Positions 47,373-56,103 of a stretch of 64,000 nt of DNA are shown piece after piece. The notes beneath the pieces were generated by a model that did not search any database, was not told where the DNA came from, and saw only the letters and a program-made list of their open reading frames with translations. The stretch's first letter is position 1. The number at the start of each line of letters is the position of its first letter. The position numbers were made by a program, and so were the translations under genes. The DNA is from Sulfurimonadaceae bacterium (GTDB taxonomy: Bacteria; Campylobacterota; Campylobacteria; Campylobacterales; Sulfurimonadaceae), in contig JADGDM010000002.1 of assembly GCA_016744905.1 (NCBI GenBank), forward strand, positions 1 through 64,000. The letters are read 5' to 3'.

Positions 47373-47890
47373 AAATAGGCGTTCTCTCTGATACCCATAA
47401 AAAAACAGCACTGTCACAAGACATCATCACTCAATTACTGAATGATGGGGCTGAATTTTTTATCCACGCTGGAGATATTGTCAAAACTGAAAACTTAGAC
47501 CAACTAAAAAATAGCGGCAAAAAGTATGTAGCTGTTTATGGGAACAATGATGCCCATCTTGTTGAAGTCCATAATCAATACAACCTTCAACAAGAACCGC
47601 ACCTATTTAAACTGGCTAAGACTACTTTCAAACTAATGCACTTACCGTATTATATGAGTCCCGACACCGAGATTGTCATTTTTGGACATACCCATGAATT
47701 TGAGTGTGACTTTAAAAATGGTACCCTATTTTTAAATCCAGGTGAAGCGTGTGCGCGTAATGACGGTCGTAGTGAGTGTGTACTGTTAGAAGTTACCCCC
47801 GATGAATTTAAAATAAAACATTATTCTAAAAAACCTAAAGATCAAAAATATAAAACGCAGAAGTTCTGTTTTGAAAGAGAAGTATCATGA
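47369..47890 (+). CDS. YfcE/MJ0936-type metallophosphoesterase
   Basis: The 173-residue protein has the calcineurin-like metal motifs GVLSDTHKK, HAGDIVKTENL, YGNNDAH and the late FGHTHEFE, in the compact layout of the YfcE phosphodiesterase family. The substrate is unknown. It overlaps topA by 4 bases and bioB by 4 bases, so all are in one operon. Confidence 0.9.
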   Translation: MKIGVLSDTHKKTALSQDIITQLLNDGAEFFIHAGDIVKTENLDQLKNSGKKYVAVYGNNDAHLVEVHNQYNLQQEPHLFKLAKTTFKLMHLPYYMSPDTEIVIFGHTHEFECDFKNGTLFLNPGEACARNDGRSECVLLEVTPDEFKIKHYSKKPKDQKYKTQKFCFEREVS

Positions 47891-48732
47891 ATCAAGAGAT
47901 TTTCCTCTGCTCAATATCCAATATCAATAGTGGCACCTGTAGTGAGGACTGTAAGTTCTGTTCTCAAAGTGTAAAGTACCGTGCGGACATTGATCGTTAT
48001 AAACAAAAACCGATTGAAGATATCGTTGAAGAAGCAAAGATTGCCCGTGATTCTGGCGCACTTGGTTTCTGTCTCGTTACGGCGCATAAAGGTCTAGATG
48101 ATAAAACATTAGACTTTGTCTGCAATGTAGCGCGCTCAGTGAATGCAGAAGTTCCAGAGTTACGACTTATCGCTTGTAATGGAACAGCCAGTGTTGAGCA
48201 ACTACTGACTTTAAAAGAAGCTGGTGTTAAAGCCTATAATCATAATCTAGAGACTTCACGTGATTTTTACCCTGAAATTTGTACAACACATCCATGGGAT
48301 GAGCGTTATGAAACTTGTGAAAATGTAAAAAAAGCAGGTTTAGTCCTTATTACTGGGGGTATCTTTGGTTTAGGTGAGCGTCAAGAAGATCGTGTTTCAA
48401 TGATTAAAGCATTGGCTTCACTTGACCCAACTTCTGTTCCTATTAACTTTTATCATCATAATGAAGCTCTTCCACTTACGCCAAATGCACTCACTGTAGA
48501 TGAAGCTTTAGCATTGATTACTTTAACTCGTGAGCTTATTCCTAATGCAGAACGTATTATGGTTGCAGGCGGTCGTGAGCTTATGTTTGGTACGCGTCAA
48601 GAAGAGATTTTTAAAGCGGGTGCGAACTCAATTGTTATTGGTAATTACCTCACTACTTCAGGACGTGAAAAGAATAAAGACTTAAGTATGCTCAGCGCGC
48701 TGGATCTTGAAATTGCACGCACAGTAAAATAA
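47887..48732 (+). CDS. bioB: Biotin synthase
   Basis: This radical SAM enzyme inserts sulfur into dethiobiotin. The cluster motif is CSEDCKFCSQS (CxxxCxxC). YNHNLETSRDFYPEICTTH is the BioB-specific strand, with GLGERQEDRVSM and AGGRELMFGTRQEEIFKAGAN. At 281 residues it is short, as in other Campylobacterota, lacking the C-terminal part of the E. coli enzyme. No other bio genes lie in the window. A perfect CAGCGCGCTG lies near its 3' end. Confidence 0.94.
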   Translation: MNQEIFLCSISNINSGTCSEDCKFCSQSVKYRADIDRYKQKPIEDIVEEAKIARDSGALGFCLVTAHKGLDDKTLDFVCNVARSVNAEVPELRLIACNGTASVEQLLTLKEAGVKAYNHNLETSRDFYPEICTTHPWDERYETCENVKKAGLVLITGGIFGLGERQEDRVSMIKALASLDPTSVPINFYHHNEALPLTPNALTVDEALALITLTRELIPNAERIMVAGGRELMFGTRQEEIFKAGANSIVIGNYLTTSGREKNKDLSMLSALDLEIARTVK

Positions 48733-48742
48733 GAGGTCCTTG

Positions 48743-49897
48743 ATGAGTGATGATGTAACCTTAATTGTTTCTATTTCACTTATCATTATATTTTCACCTT
48801 TTCTTGCCAAGGTATTTAATATACCAACAACCCCTATTGAAATTATATTTGGCTCACTGTTAGGCTACATTGGTTTTATTCATCATAGTGAATTATTAGA
48901 TTTCGTCGCAGAGATAGGATTTTTATATCTGATGTTCATTGCTGGGACTGAGATCGATATTAAAAAAGTACTCTCTACGCCTGCGTCCATGATGCGGCGT
49001 ATTTTTCTCTATCTTGCACTCCTGTACCTCTTTGCCATCGTTTTTTCCTACTACCTTAACCAAGGTAAAATGTTTATGGTTCTACTTCCTCTCATCTCTG
49101 TTGGTTTGGTAGCAACACTCTCTAAAGAGTATGGAAAAACACCTTGGGTCAACTTATCTATGACCGCAGGTGGAATTGGTGAAGTGGTGAGTATCGCTGT
49201 TTTAACTCTCGCTTCCGCCGCACTGCAGCATGGAATGGGATATGAATTTATTAAAATTATTGGTGCATTACTTTTATTTATAGTCATCATCTTATTAATA
49301 TTTAGAGCCTTGCAACTACTCTTTTGGTGGTTTCCTGAAGTCTCTTTGGCACTCATGCCACATGAAGATAATAAAGAACAAGATGTTCGACTCTCTATGG
49401 GCATCTTTTTTTTACTCATAGGAGCCATGCTCTACCTTGATCTGGAATTGGCCTTTGGTGCTTTTATAGCAGGAATGTTTATTCCCACCTTTTTTGATCA
49501 TAAACATGAACTTCCAGAAAAGTTAGCTTCATATGGTTTTGGTGTATTGGTTCCTATCTTTTTTGTTCATATTGGAAGTTCTTTCAGTCTAGAAGCACTA
49601 CTTATCCCAGGACTGGTACTCGCAGCACTTTATATCGCGTTTGGTATGATCGCCATGCGTGTACTCAGCGCGCTGGTCTTTGCCAAATCTTTTGGCTACC
49701 GTAATGCAATTTTAATGGGACTTTCGCACTCTATGCCTTTGACATTACTTATCGCCGTAGCTACATTGGCCTATCATGCCAACAGCATTGATAAGTTTCA
49801 TTACTTTGCTTTTATCTTAGCATCTCTTTTTCAAGTAATTATTGTTATGATTGGTATCAAAGCAATACAAAAAAAGAAAGTAGAGGAAGTAGTTTGA
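48743..49897 (+). CDS. CPA2-type cation:proton antiporter
   Basis: The membrane protein of about 384 residues has roughly 12 hydrophobic segments of the Na+/H+ exchanger fold. FNIPTTPIEIIFGSLLGYIGF and FLYLMFIAGTEIDIKKVL belong to the KefB/CPA2 subfamily. No TrkA-N or other cytoplasmic domain is attached. The ATG at 48743 follows AGAGGT; a TTG one codon earlier is less likely. It is immediately followed by an AMMECR1-domain gene. Confidence 0.88.
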   Translation: MSDDVTLIVSISLIIIFSPFLAKVFNIPTTPIEIIFGSLLGYIGFIHHSELLDFVAEIGFLYLMFIAGTEIDIKKVLSTPASMMRRIFLYLALLYLFAIVFSYYLNQGKMFMVLLPLISVGLVATLSKEYGKTPWVNLSMTAGGIGEVVSIAVLTLASAALQHGMGYEFIKIIGALLLFIVIILLIFRALQLLFWWFPEVSLALMPHEDNKEQDVRLSMGIFFLLIGAMLYLDLELAFGAFIAGMFIPTFFDHKHELPEKLASYGFGVLVPIFFVHIGSSFSLEALLIPGLVLAALYIAFGMIAMRVLSALVFAKSFGYRNAILMGLSHSMPLTLLIAVATLAYHANSIDKFHYFAFILASLFQVIIVMIGIKAIQKKKVEEVV

Positions 49898-49898
49898 G

Positions 49899-50459
49899 AT
49901 GTCTGAATCAATTTTAGTTAGCCTAGCGCGCCAGTCTATTGAAGAAGTTCTAGAAGCCAAACGTATTATAGATGTTAAAGCCATGATTCAAAAACACTCA
50001 ACCTTGGGAAACAGCTATGCGACCTTTGTCAATCTTTATATAGATAATGAGATACAAGGTTCATATGGCTCGTTACATCCTCATAAAACACTTATAGAGG
50101 ATATTATCTATAATGCTAAGTTTGCAGCCTTTGAAGACCCAAATACTCATCCACTTAGTACTTCTCAATATTTACACGCCAGTGTCGAAGTCTCTATATT
50201 ATCAGAACTAAAAGAGATAGTTTATTCAGATTATAATCATTTAGTATCGCAAATTGAGATAGGTGTGCATGGATTGAGTATTTCTGATGGTCAGCGTGCT
50301 GGAACATTAATGCCATATCATTGGAAAAAGTGTCCAGATAAAGTAAGTTTTGTAAATAAACTTTTATCTTTGTTGGAGATTGAAGGTATAGATTCTACCA
50401 TGAAATTTTATAAATATACCGTCCAAAGTGCTCGTGACACGCCTATTTTAAGCCCATAA
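49899..50459 (+). CDS. AMMECR1-domain protein
   Basis: The 186 residues fit the AMMECR1 fold: LVSLARQSIEEVLEAK at the start, NAKFAAFEDPNTHPLS, SVEVSILSELKEIVYSDYNHL, IGVHGLSISDGQRAGTLMPYHW. The usual RGCIGSL motif is replaced by IQGSYGSL, so the conserved Arg and Cys are gone, which is unusual for the family. The role is unknown; homologues occur with Memo and radical SAM proteins, which are absent here. It follows the antiporter by one base and its end overlaps the convergent FAD reductase by 17 bases. Confidence 0.8.
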   Translation: MSESILVSLARQSIEEVLEAKRIIDVKAMIQKHSTLGNSYATFVNLYIDNEIQGSYGSLHPHKTLIEDIIYNAKFAAFEDPNTHPLSTSQYLHASVEVSILSELKEIVYSDYNHLVSQIEIGVHGLSISDGQRAGTLMPYHWKKCPDKVSFVNKLLSLLEIEGIDSTMKFYKYTVQSARDTPILSP

Positions 50460-51396
50460 TATAGTGCGCTATAGCAAATCCATGATTTAATCCTAAGGCG
50501 ATTGAACCACCTGACTCTTGAGTAATATCTCCAGCAACAAAAAGATTTTTAACATTTGTCTCATAATTGTCATCATGTACTGGCTTGCCATCAAGCTCAT
50601 CTATCCCTGAACTTTGTAAAAACCCACTGGGTGTGGTTCCTCCAATTGCGTACACAACACGGTCAACAATTTCAATTTCACCATTGGTAAAATTAACTTG
50701 TACTCGACCTTCACTCTCTTCTAATCCTTCAATATCTAAATTCAACATTGGTTTTATCCCACCCATTTTAATTGACTCTTCAATATTTTTTTGATTCAAA
50801 GGACTCGCACGTACAAAACTGTCACGACGATAGCAGATACTCAATTCATTATGTCCACACAAGTCAACCGCATATTCTATAGCAGAATCTCCTCCACCTA
50901 CAATCATTACGTTTTCATTACTAGAACAGTTGTCTAAGGTATAGTCTACTTTTAACTTGATAGAACTTGGAATTTTATAAGAAGGCTTATTTGGTTTTCC
51001 CATACGTCCAATAGTGACAACAACATGAGGTGCTTTTACACTGCCACCTGCAATAGCCACTTCAAAGCCATTATCTATTTTTTCAATTTTCTGAACTTCA
51101 GTATGGGTACGTAACTCTAAGATATTATTGTCTAAAAGTGAATCAAAAAAATCTAATGTACTCTCTTTTGTACCATCCATAAAGTAGATCGTTCCATCAA
51201 GTTCTACTTCTTGACCTTTCCAATCTTTATCAACACGTTTTTTATCTTTATAAAATTTACGTATTGTTGCATTATGATTTTCATCTTTTTCTAAAAGGAG
51301 TATATTTCTCATGCCTAAAACGTAACTCTCTACTGCCGTTGCAATTCCAGCTGGACCTGCACCTATAATAATAAGATCATATTTTTTTTCAGACAT
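50443..51396 (-). CDS. FAD/NAD(P)-dependent oxidoreductase (YpdA-like)
   Basis: The FAD-binding GAGPAGIATAVE and NAD(P)-binding GGGDSAIEYAVDL motifs are in the order of thioredoxin reductase-like flavoproteins, with the terminal FAD segment NLFVAGDITQESGGSIALGLNHG. No redox CxxC pair is present, so it is not a thioredoxin reductase. It resembles YpdA-type bacillithiol disulfide reductases or ferredoxin reductases. The gene is divergent from a BFD-like [2Fe-2S] gene about 125 bases away, which may be its electron partner. Confidence 0.85.
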   Translation of the reverse strand: MSEKKYDLIIIGAGPAGIATAVESYVLGMRNILLLEKDENHNATIRKFYKDKKRVDKDWKGQEVELDGTIYFMDGTKESTLDFFDSLLDNNILELRTHTEVQKIEKIDNGFEVAIAGGSVKAPHVVVTIGRMGKPNKPSYKIPSSIKLKVDYTLDNCSSNENVMIVGGGDSAIEYAVDLCGHNELSICYRRDSFVRASPLNQKNIEESIKMGGIKPMLNLDIEGLEESEGRVQVNFTNGEIEIVDRVVYAIGGTTPSGFLQSSGIDELDGKPVHDDNYETNVKNLFVAGDITQESGGSIALGLNHGFAIAHYIMGLK

Positions 51397-51492
51397 GTTT
51401 TCTCCTGTTTTTAACTGTAATTAGTGTATCACATTTGTCTAGATAAACGTTAAATAGCACACTATTTATATCATTTTATTAAAAAAAAGTGT

Positions 51493-51498
51493 TATACT
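51493..51498 (+). promoter_or_regulatory. Extended -10 element before the BFD-like gene
   Basis: TATACT sits 22 bases before the start codon, in T/A-rich DNA typical of Campylobacterota promoters, which often lack a clear -35. No good TTGACA-like box is seen upstream. Confidence 0.45.
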
Positions 51499-51520
51499 AT
51501 CTCAAAAAAGTGCGGAGAAA

Positions 51521-51745
51521 ATGATGATTGATATGTCTAGAGAAGTATGTGTATGTAATGGTGTAACAGCGAAAGAAATCCGTGATTATATTGTGAATGA
51601 GAATGTCACTTCCTTACAAGCACTTTTAGATCAAGATGATTTACCCTTAAATGACAAATGTGAATCATGTCTTGAAGAGGGTTATGAAAATGATGGTTTT
51701 AATATTTCACTGATATTTAGTCTTACTCAAAAAGGTAAAATATAG
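51521..51745 (+). CDS. BFD-like [2Fe-2S]-binding protein
   Basis: The 74-residue protein matches the bacterioferritin-associated ferredoxin fold with four Cys ligands arranged CVCNGV ... CESC. It binds a [2Fe-2S] cluster and could transfer electrons to or from the divergently encoded FAD reductase. The ATG follows GCGGAGAAA. An unrelated hypothetical gene starts in its stop codon (GTG overlapping TAG). Confidence 0.85.
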   Translation: MMIDMSREVCVCNGVTAKEIRDYIVNENVTSLQALLDQDDLPLNDKCESCLEEGYENDGFNISLIFSLTQKGKI

Positions 51746-52116
51746 TGTACTACGTCATTCAGCATAATTTTAATGATCAATCCAAGCATTACATCGCTTT
51801 TAAAGTTCCAAAATATATTACCAACACCAATAACAAAAATATAATTTTTGAATTTAATATAGAGGGTAAAATAAAGAGAAAATGGTCAAATAAAGAAGAT
51901 ATTATCTTGTTAACAGATGATCAAGAGGTTTTTTCCAAGGTCGTAAAACAACTGAATATGATTGCAGATCGACATAAAAAAGTTATTCAAGAAGCTCAAA
52001 CTACATTGGCGCATGAGATAAAAGCTTTTGCATCAGCCATGGAAGATGAATTTGTTAATATTTCTCATCAGAAGTTAGAAAATGAAATTGTTGATCTTTT
52101 GGATGGCTTCAGATAA
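51745..52116 (+). CDS. Hypothetical protein
   Basis: The 123-residue protein has no family I recognise. The first half is strand-rich (YYVIQHNF, HYIAFKVPKYI), the second half is charged and helical (ADRHKKVIQEAQTTLAHEIKAF ... DLLDGFR). The GTG start overlaps the TAG of the BFD-like gene, so the two are co-translated. No signal peptide or membrane segment is seen. Confidence 0.6.
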   Translation: MYYVIQHNFNDQSKHYIAFKVPKYITNTNNKNIIFEFNIEGKIKRKWSNKEDIILLTDDQEVFSKVVKQLNMIADRHKKVIQEAQTTLAHEIKAFASAMEDEFVNISHQKLENEIVDLLDGFR

Positions 52117-52142
52117 AAAGTAGCAGTTAAAATGATTCAAAG

Positions 52143-52166
52143 AAACCAGAGAAAGTTCTCTGGTTT
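52143..52166. terminator. Bidirectional terminator hairpin
   Basis: AAACCAGAG and CTCTGGTTT flank a 6-base loop (stem 9-11 bp). It lies between the convergent hypothetical gene and the pyruvate oxidoreductase beta gene. Confidence 0.65.
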
Positions 52167-52182
52167 AAAGCAGAAGTTAGAA

Positions 52183-53136
52183 TTAAACTTTTGCTTCTTC
52201 GCGACGTTGTAGGTATTCCCAGTTTCCATCGATACGATCTTGCCACTCTTGGATCATATGTTTATATTGATCTTTGAAAAGGTGTTTGAAACGACCTTGA
52301 GCCGCTAAATATTCCTCTACAGGAACAATATTTTTAGGACGGTAAGTAATATTCAACTCTTTACCATCAATGATTTCATATAGTGGAAATACTAAAGAGT
52401 CTGTTGCTAAGTCAGAAACTGCAATAGTATCTTCTGGTGCAAATTTCCACTCAGTTGTACATGCTGACATCGCATTTAAAAATGTTGGCCCTTCAGCTGC
52501 AAGACCATGTTGAATAGCCTTAACCATGTTTTTCCATTTATTTGGAGCTACTTGAGCTACATATGGAGAACCATGTGCTGCCATGATTTGCATCATGTCT
52601 TTTTTATTACGTTTTTCACCATAAGAGTGTGTTCCAGCTGGAGTTGTAGTATTACTTCCACCAATTGGTGTAGCAGATGAACGTTGTCCACCTGTATTTG
52701 CATATACTTCATTATCAAGAACAACGTGCATCATGTTATGACCACGCTCAAAACATCCAGAAATCCATTGGAAACCGATATCGTAAGAAGCACCATCACC
52801 TGCAAAAGATACAAATTTAGGATCTCTATCTTGTTTTAGACGACCTTTAGCCTTAAGTGCTTTATGCATTGCTTCAGCACCTGCAACTGCAGTTGAGCCA
52901 TTTTCGAAACCGATATGGATCCAAGATGAATCCCATGAAGTGTACGGATAAACTGCCGTACATACTTCAAGACAACCTGTAGCTGCTGAAAGTACAAGAT
53001 CATCATTTGTTGCATTTAAAACTTCACGCACAATAATTGAGTGCGCACAACCTGGACATAAAAGATTAGCACCTTCAAAACGATCCGCTGAAGTTGAAAA
53101 ATCTTTTAGATTTTTAATTTTTTTAATTTCGCTCAT
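52183..53136 (-). CDS. porB: Pyruvate:ferredoxin oxidoreductase, beta subunit
   Basis: It carries the thiamine pyrophosphate site: GDGASYDIGFQWISG and DNEVYANTGGQ, plus Cys residues for the proximal Fe-S cluster including CPGCAHSIIV. With PorA it forms the catalytic core that oxidatively decarboxylates pyruvate to acetyl-CoA, or runs in reverse. The ATG at 53136 follows AAGGAG; an in-frame codon at 53172 lies inside porA. It is the last gene of the por operon. Confidence 0.95.
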   Translation of the reverse strand: MSEIKKIKNLKDFSTSADRFEGANLLCPGCAHSIIVREVLNATNDDLVLSAATGCLEVCTAVYPYTSWDSSWIHIGFENGSTAVAGAEAMHKALKAKGRLKQDRDPKFVSFAGDGASYDIGFQWISGCFERGHNMMHVVLDNEVYANTGGQRSSATPIGGSNTTTPAGTHSYGEKRNKKDMMQIMAAHGSPYVAQVAPNKWKNMVKAIQHGLAAEGPTFLNAMSACTTEWKFAPEDTIAVSDLATDSLVFPLYEIIDGKELNITYRPKNIVPVEEYLAAQGRFKHLFKDQYKHMIQEWQDRIDGNWEYLQRREEAKV

Positions 53137-53146
53137 GCGGTTCTCC

Positions 53147-54370
53147 TTATAGGTATGACAGTTTCGGACCACGTACGCCGATAAACTGCTGTAATGGAGT
53201 TAAAACTTTACCTGCATCGGCATTCGCTTGTAACTCTGTATATAAATCTACTAAATGTTTCTTAGTTAAATCACGACCACCAAGACCATAAACATAACCT
53301 GAAAGTGCAGCTCTCGTATCTGAATTAAATAGTGCTCCTGCCATTTCATTAAATAACATACCTGGTGCGCCACCTGGTGCTGAACGATCTAGTGTAGCAA
53401 TGGCTTTAACACCTTCAAGTGCTTCTTTGATCTGCATGAAAGGGAAAGGACGAATAAGACGAATACCGACTACACCCGCTTTAATTCCTTTAGCACGCAT
53501 CTCAGTTGCAACTTCACGAGCTGTTTCAACAGAAGTACCCATACAGACAACCGCTACGTCAGCATCATCCATATCATACTTTTCAACGATATTGTATTTA
53601 CGACCTGAAAGTTTTTCGAATGCATCAAATGCATTTTGAACCTTAGGGAATACCTTAGTCATAAGGTCATTATGTTGACGAGCTTTATGCTCAAAATGCC
53701 AATCTTCCTCAGTTTGAACACCATGACTAACAGGATGATCAAGATCAAGCATGTCATTCATCGGTTGAAAGTCACCAACAAAGTTGTAACCTTCATCATC
53801 AGTTAAAGTTTTTACACCTTGAGCTGTATGTGAAGTCATGAAACCATCTTGGTGAATCATACAAGGTAAACGTACATCATGATCTTCCGCAATTTTGAAT
53901 GCGATAAAGTTCAAGTCATACGCATCTTGTGGACAGTAAGCATCTAGTTGAATCCAACCGCTATCACGTCCAAGATACATATCAGAGTGGTCACCATTTA
54001 CATTAAGTGGTGCCGCTAGTGCACGGTTAACAACATTTAAAATAATTGGTAAACGCATACCAGATGATTGGTAAAGTGTTTCTACCATTAGAGCAAAACC
54101 TTGTGAAGAAGTTGCAGTTGCAACACGTCCACCAGCAGCAGAAGCACCGATACATGCAGACATAGCAGCATGCTCAGACTCAACCATTACATATTGGCCT
54201 TCTACAAAGTTATCCGCTTCAAATTTTGCATAACCTTCAACGATAGGTGTTGATGGAGTAATTGGGTAAGCAGCTACAACGTCAATTTGACATTGTCTTA
54301 ATGCTTGTGCAGCAGCAAAGTTACCATCCCAAACTTCGATGTCACGTAGTTCCATTTTATCAAATGCCAT
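53147..54370 (-). CDS. porA: Pyruvate:ferredoxin oxidoreductase, alpha subunit
   Basis: The 407-residue protein has the POR_N domain (AAYPITPSTPIVEGYAKFEAD, ESEHAAMSACIGASAAGGRVATATSSQG) and the C-terminal domain II (LIRPFPFMQIKEALEGVKAIATLDRSAPGGAPGMLF). It forms half of the substrate and TPP pocket. The length and order fit the four-subunit Campylobacterota enzyme. It overlaps porD by one base. Confidence 0.95.
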   Translation of the reverse strand: MAFDKMELRDIEVWDGNFAAAQALRQCQIDVVAAYPITPSTPIVEGYAKFEADNFVEGQYVMVESEHAAMSACIGASAAGGRVATATSSQGFALMVETLYQSSGMRLPIILNVVNRALAAPLNVNGDHSDMYLGRDSGWIQLDAYCPQDAYDLNFIAFKIAEDHDVRLPCMIHQDGFMTSHTAQGVKTLTDDEGYNFVGDFQPMNDMLDLDHPVSHGVQTEEDWHFEHKARQHNDLMTKVFPKVQNAFDAFEKLSGRKYNIVEKYDMDDADVAVVCMGTSVETAREVATEMRAKGIKAGVVGIRLIRPFPFMQIKEALEGVKAIATLDRSAPGGAPGMLFNEMAGALFNSDTRAALSGYVYGLGGRDLTKKHLVDLYTELQANADAGKVLTPLQQFIGVRGPKLSYL

Positions 54371-54765
54371 TATTTTTCTCCCTCGTCTTTTTCAGGCCAG
54401 CCAGCTAGTGCTACTTCGTCCTCTATATGTTCATCAAACATTAAAAGTGATTTAGGATTTGTAGGACATACTTCCACACAAATTCCACAACCTTTACAGT
54501 GATCCATATCAATACCGATCATTTTTTTATCACGTGAAATAATTGACATATCTGGACAAAAAATCCAGCAAAACTGACAATCAATACAGTAATCTTTATG
54601 AAATACTGGCTTATCAATACGCCAGTCAGCTACACTTGCAGTAAATGAGTTACTGCTTGAGTATGCACGGTCTTCTTGCATCGTTGTTGCAATATTCTCT
54701 GCTTTTCCATCAAATGAACGAAGCATTGCACCAATTTCGAATTCATCCCATCCTTTTGTTGCCAT
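54370..54765 (-). CDS. porD: Pyruvate:ferredoxin oxidoreductase, delta (ferredoxin) subunit
   Basis: The 131-residue protein carries two [4Fe-4S] motifs, CIDCQFCWIFCP and CKGCGICVEVCP, preceded by about 60 residues without cysteines. It passes electrons from the TPP site to external ferredoxin or flavodoxin. It lies between porC and porA. Confidence 0.94.
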   Translation of the reverse strand: MATKGWDEFEIGAMLRSFDGKAENIATTMQEDRAYSSSNSFTASVADWRIDKPVFHKDYCIDCQFCWIFCPDMSIISRDKKMIGIDMDHCKGCGICVEVCPTNPKSLLMFDEHIEDEVALAGWPEKDEGEK

Positions 54766-54775
54766 CAGACGCTCC

Positions 54776-55333
54776 TTATTTTACTTCATCGTATGCACGT
54801 TGGATAGCCAACATATTTGCATCAATGATTTTTTGAGGTAATTTTCCAAGTACACGAATCATGTTCTCTTTAAAGAATTCAATATCGTACATTTTGGAAA
54901 TTTTCATGAAAGCACCCAACATAGGTGTATTTGGAATCGCACGACCAATAGTCTCTTGCGCAATTTTAATACAATCAACAGTATGAACGTTTTTACCTTC
55001 AAGTTTTGGCTGAGACGCTACTAACTCTTCAGCATTCATATGCGTAGTAATGATAAATACTGTATCCGCTTTCGCATTAACAGTTACATCAGTTGTATAC
55101 ACTAAAGCAGGATCGATTACAAAAACATAATCAGGCTCCATATATTTTTCATGATTCATAATTACTTCATCATCAACACGATTGTATGCAGTCATCGCTG
55201 CTCCACGTTTTGCAGAACCGTAAAATGCGAACGCTTGAACTTGCTTACCTGTTGTTGATACAACATCAGCCAAACCTTTTGCTCCCGTTACAGCACCTTG
55301 TCCAGCACGACTATGCCATCTAATTTCTAGCAT
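54776..55333 (-). CDS. porC: Pyruvate:ferredoxin oxidoreductase, gamma subunit
   Basis: The protein of about 185 residues starts MLEIRWHSRAGQGAVTGAKGLADVV, a family signature, with FAFYGSAKRGAAMTAYNRV following. The ATG at 55333 follows AAGGAG; the GTG two codons earlier is less well placed. It is the first gene of the por operon, in the porCDAB order known from Helicobacter. Confidence 0.94.
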   Translation of the reverse strand: MLEIRWHSRAGQGAVTGAKGLADVVSTTGKQVQAFAFYGSAKRGAAMTAYNRVDDEVIMNHEKYMEPDYVFVIDPALVYTTDVTVNAKADTVFIITTHMNAEELVASQPKLEGKNVHTVDCIKIAQETIGRAIPNTPMLGAFMKISKMYDIEFFKENMIRVLGKLPQKIIDANMLAIQRAYDEVK

Positions 55334-55455
55334 ATACACTCCTTTAGGTTATAAAGAATTTTTCAATAACTATAATTGAATTCTAAATGTTCTGTATTTT
55401 AGGATACTAACTCTTAAATAAAGCTTTCAATTAAAAGGTTGTAAAATATGGGGGT

Positions 55456-56103
55456 TTAAGTGTGACTTTTAAGGAGTTTTTGAAGACGTTTTACCGCATT
55501 AAATGCATCATCATCAATAAGGTCAGTTAATGTGGATAATTGCTCTAAATTATCATATCCACTTAAAACACCTACTGCGCCGATATTTGCACTTTTCGCA
55601 GAACCTAAATCAAGACGCGTATCGCCAATAATCCAAGCATCATTTTTATCTACACCCAGCGCGCTGAGTGCTTTTTCAATAGGTTCTGCATGAGGCTTAG
55701 GATTTTCAACATTTTCACGTCCAATTAAGACCTCAAAATAGTCCATTAAATGAAAGTGTTTCATAAGGACTTTTGAATAGGTTCCAGTTTTAGTAGTCAC
55801 TATCCCTAATGTCGCAAAAGTTGAGGCCAACTCAACTGCTTCACGAGCCTTGGGAAGTAGCACTGTTTTTTGAGTAGAGATCACACGATAATATTCTTTA
55901 TAAGTATCTACATAATTCCAAACTTCTTTGTCACATACACCTAAACGTGCATACATCACATCAAGAGGATGTCCAATGAGTTCTTTAATATCTTCATCAT
56001 TAGGATGTTTTACTTTATAAAAATCAAAGGAGTGGTGGAAGCTCTCCAAGATCGCTTCCGTAGAGTCTATTAATGTACCATCAAGGTCAAAAAGAATGGT
56101 CAT
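55456..56103 (-). CDS. HAD-family phosphatase (Gph/PpaX-like)
   Basis: The 215-residue enzyme has motif I ILFDLDGTLIDST, motif II LGIVTTKTG, motif III Lys in ENPKPHAEPIEKAL and motif IV WIIGDTRLDLGSAKSANI. A helical cap follows motif I. The closest functional names are phosphoglycolate phosphatase or pyrophosphatase PpaX, but the substrate is not certain. TAATG couples it to the nitroreductase gene upstream. A perfect CAGCGCGCTG lies within it. Confidence 0.88.
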   Translation of the reverse strand: MTILFDLDGTLIDSTEAILESFHHSFDFYKVKHPNDEDIKELIGHPLDVMYARLGVCDKEVWNYVDTYKEYYRVISTQKTVLLPKAREAVELASTFATLGIVTTKTGTYSKVLMKHFHLMDYFEVLIGRENVENPKPHAEPIEKALSALGVDKNDAWIIGDTRLDLGSAKSANIGAVGVLSGYDNLEQLSTLTDLIDDDAFNAVKRLQKLLKSHT

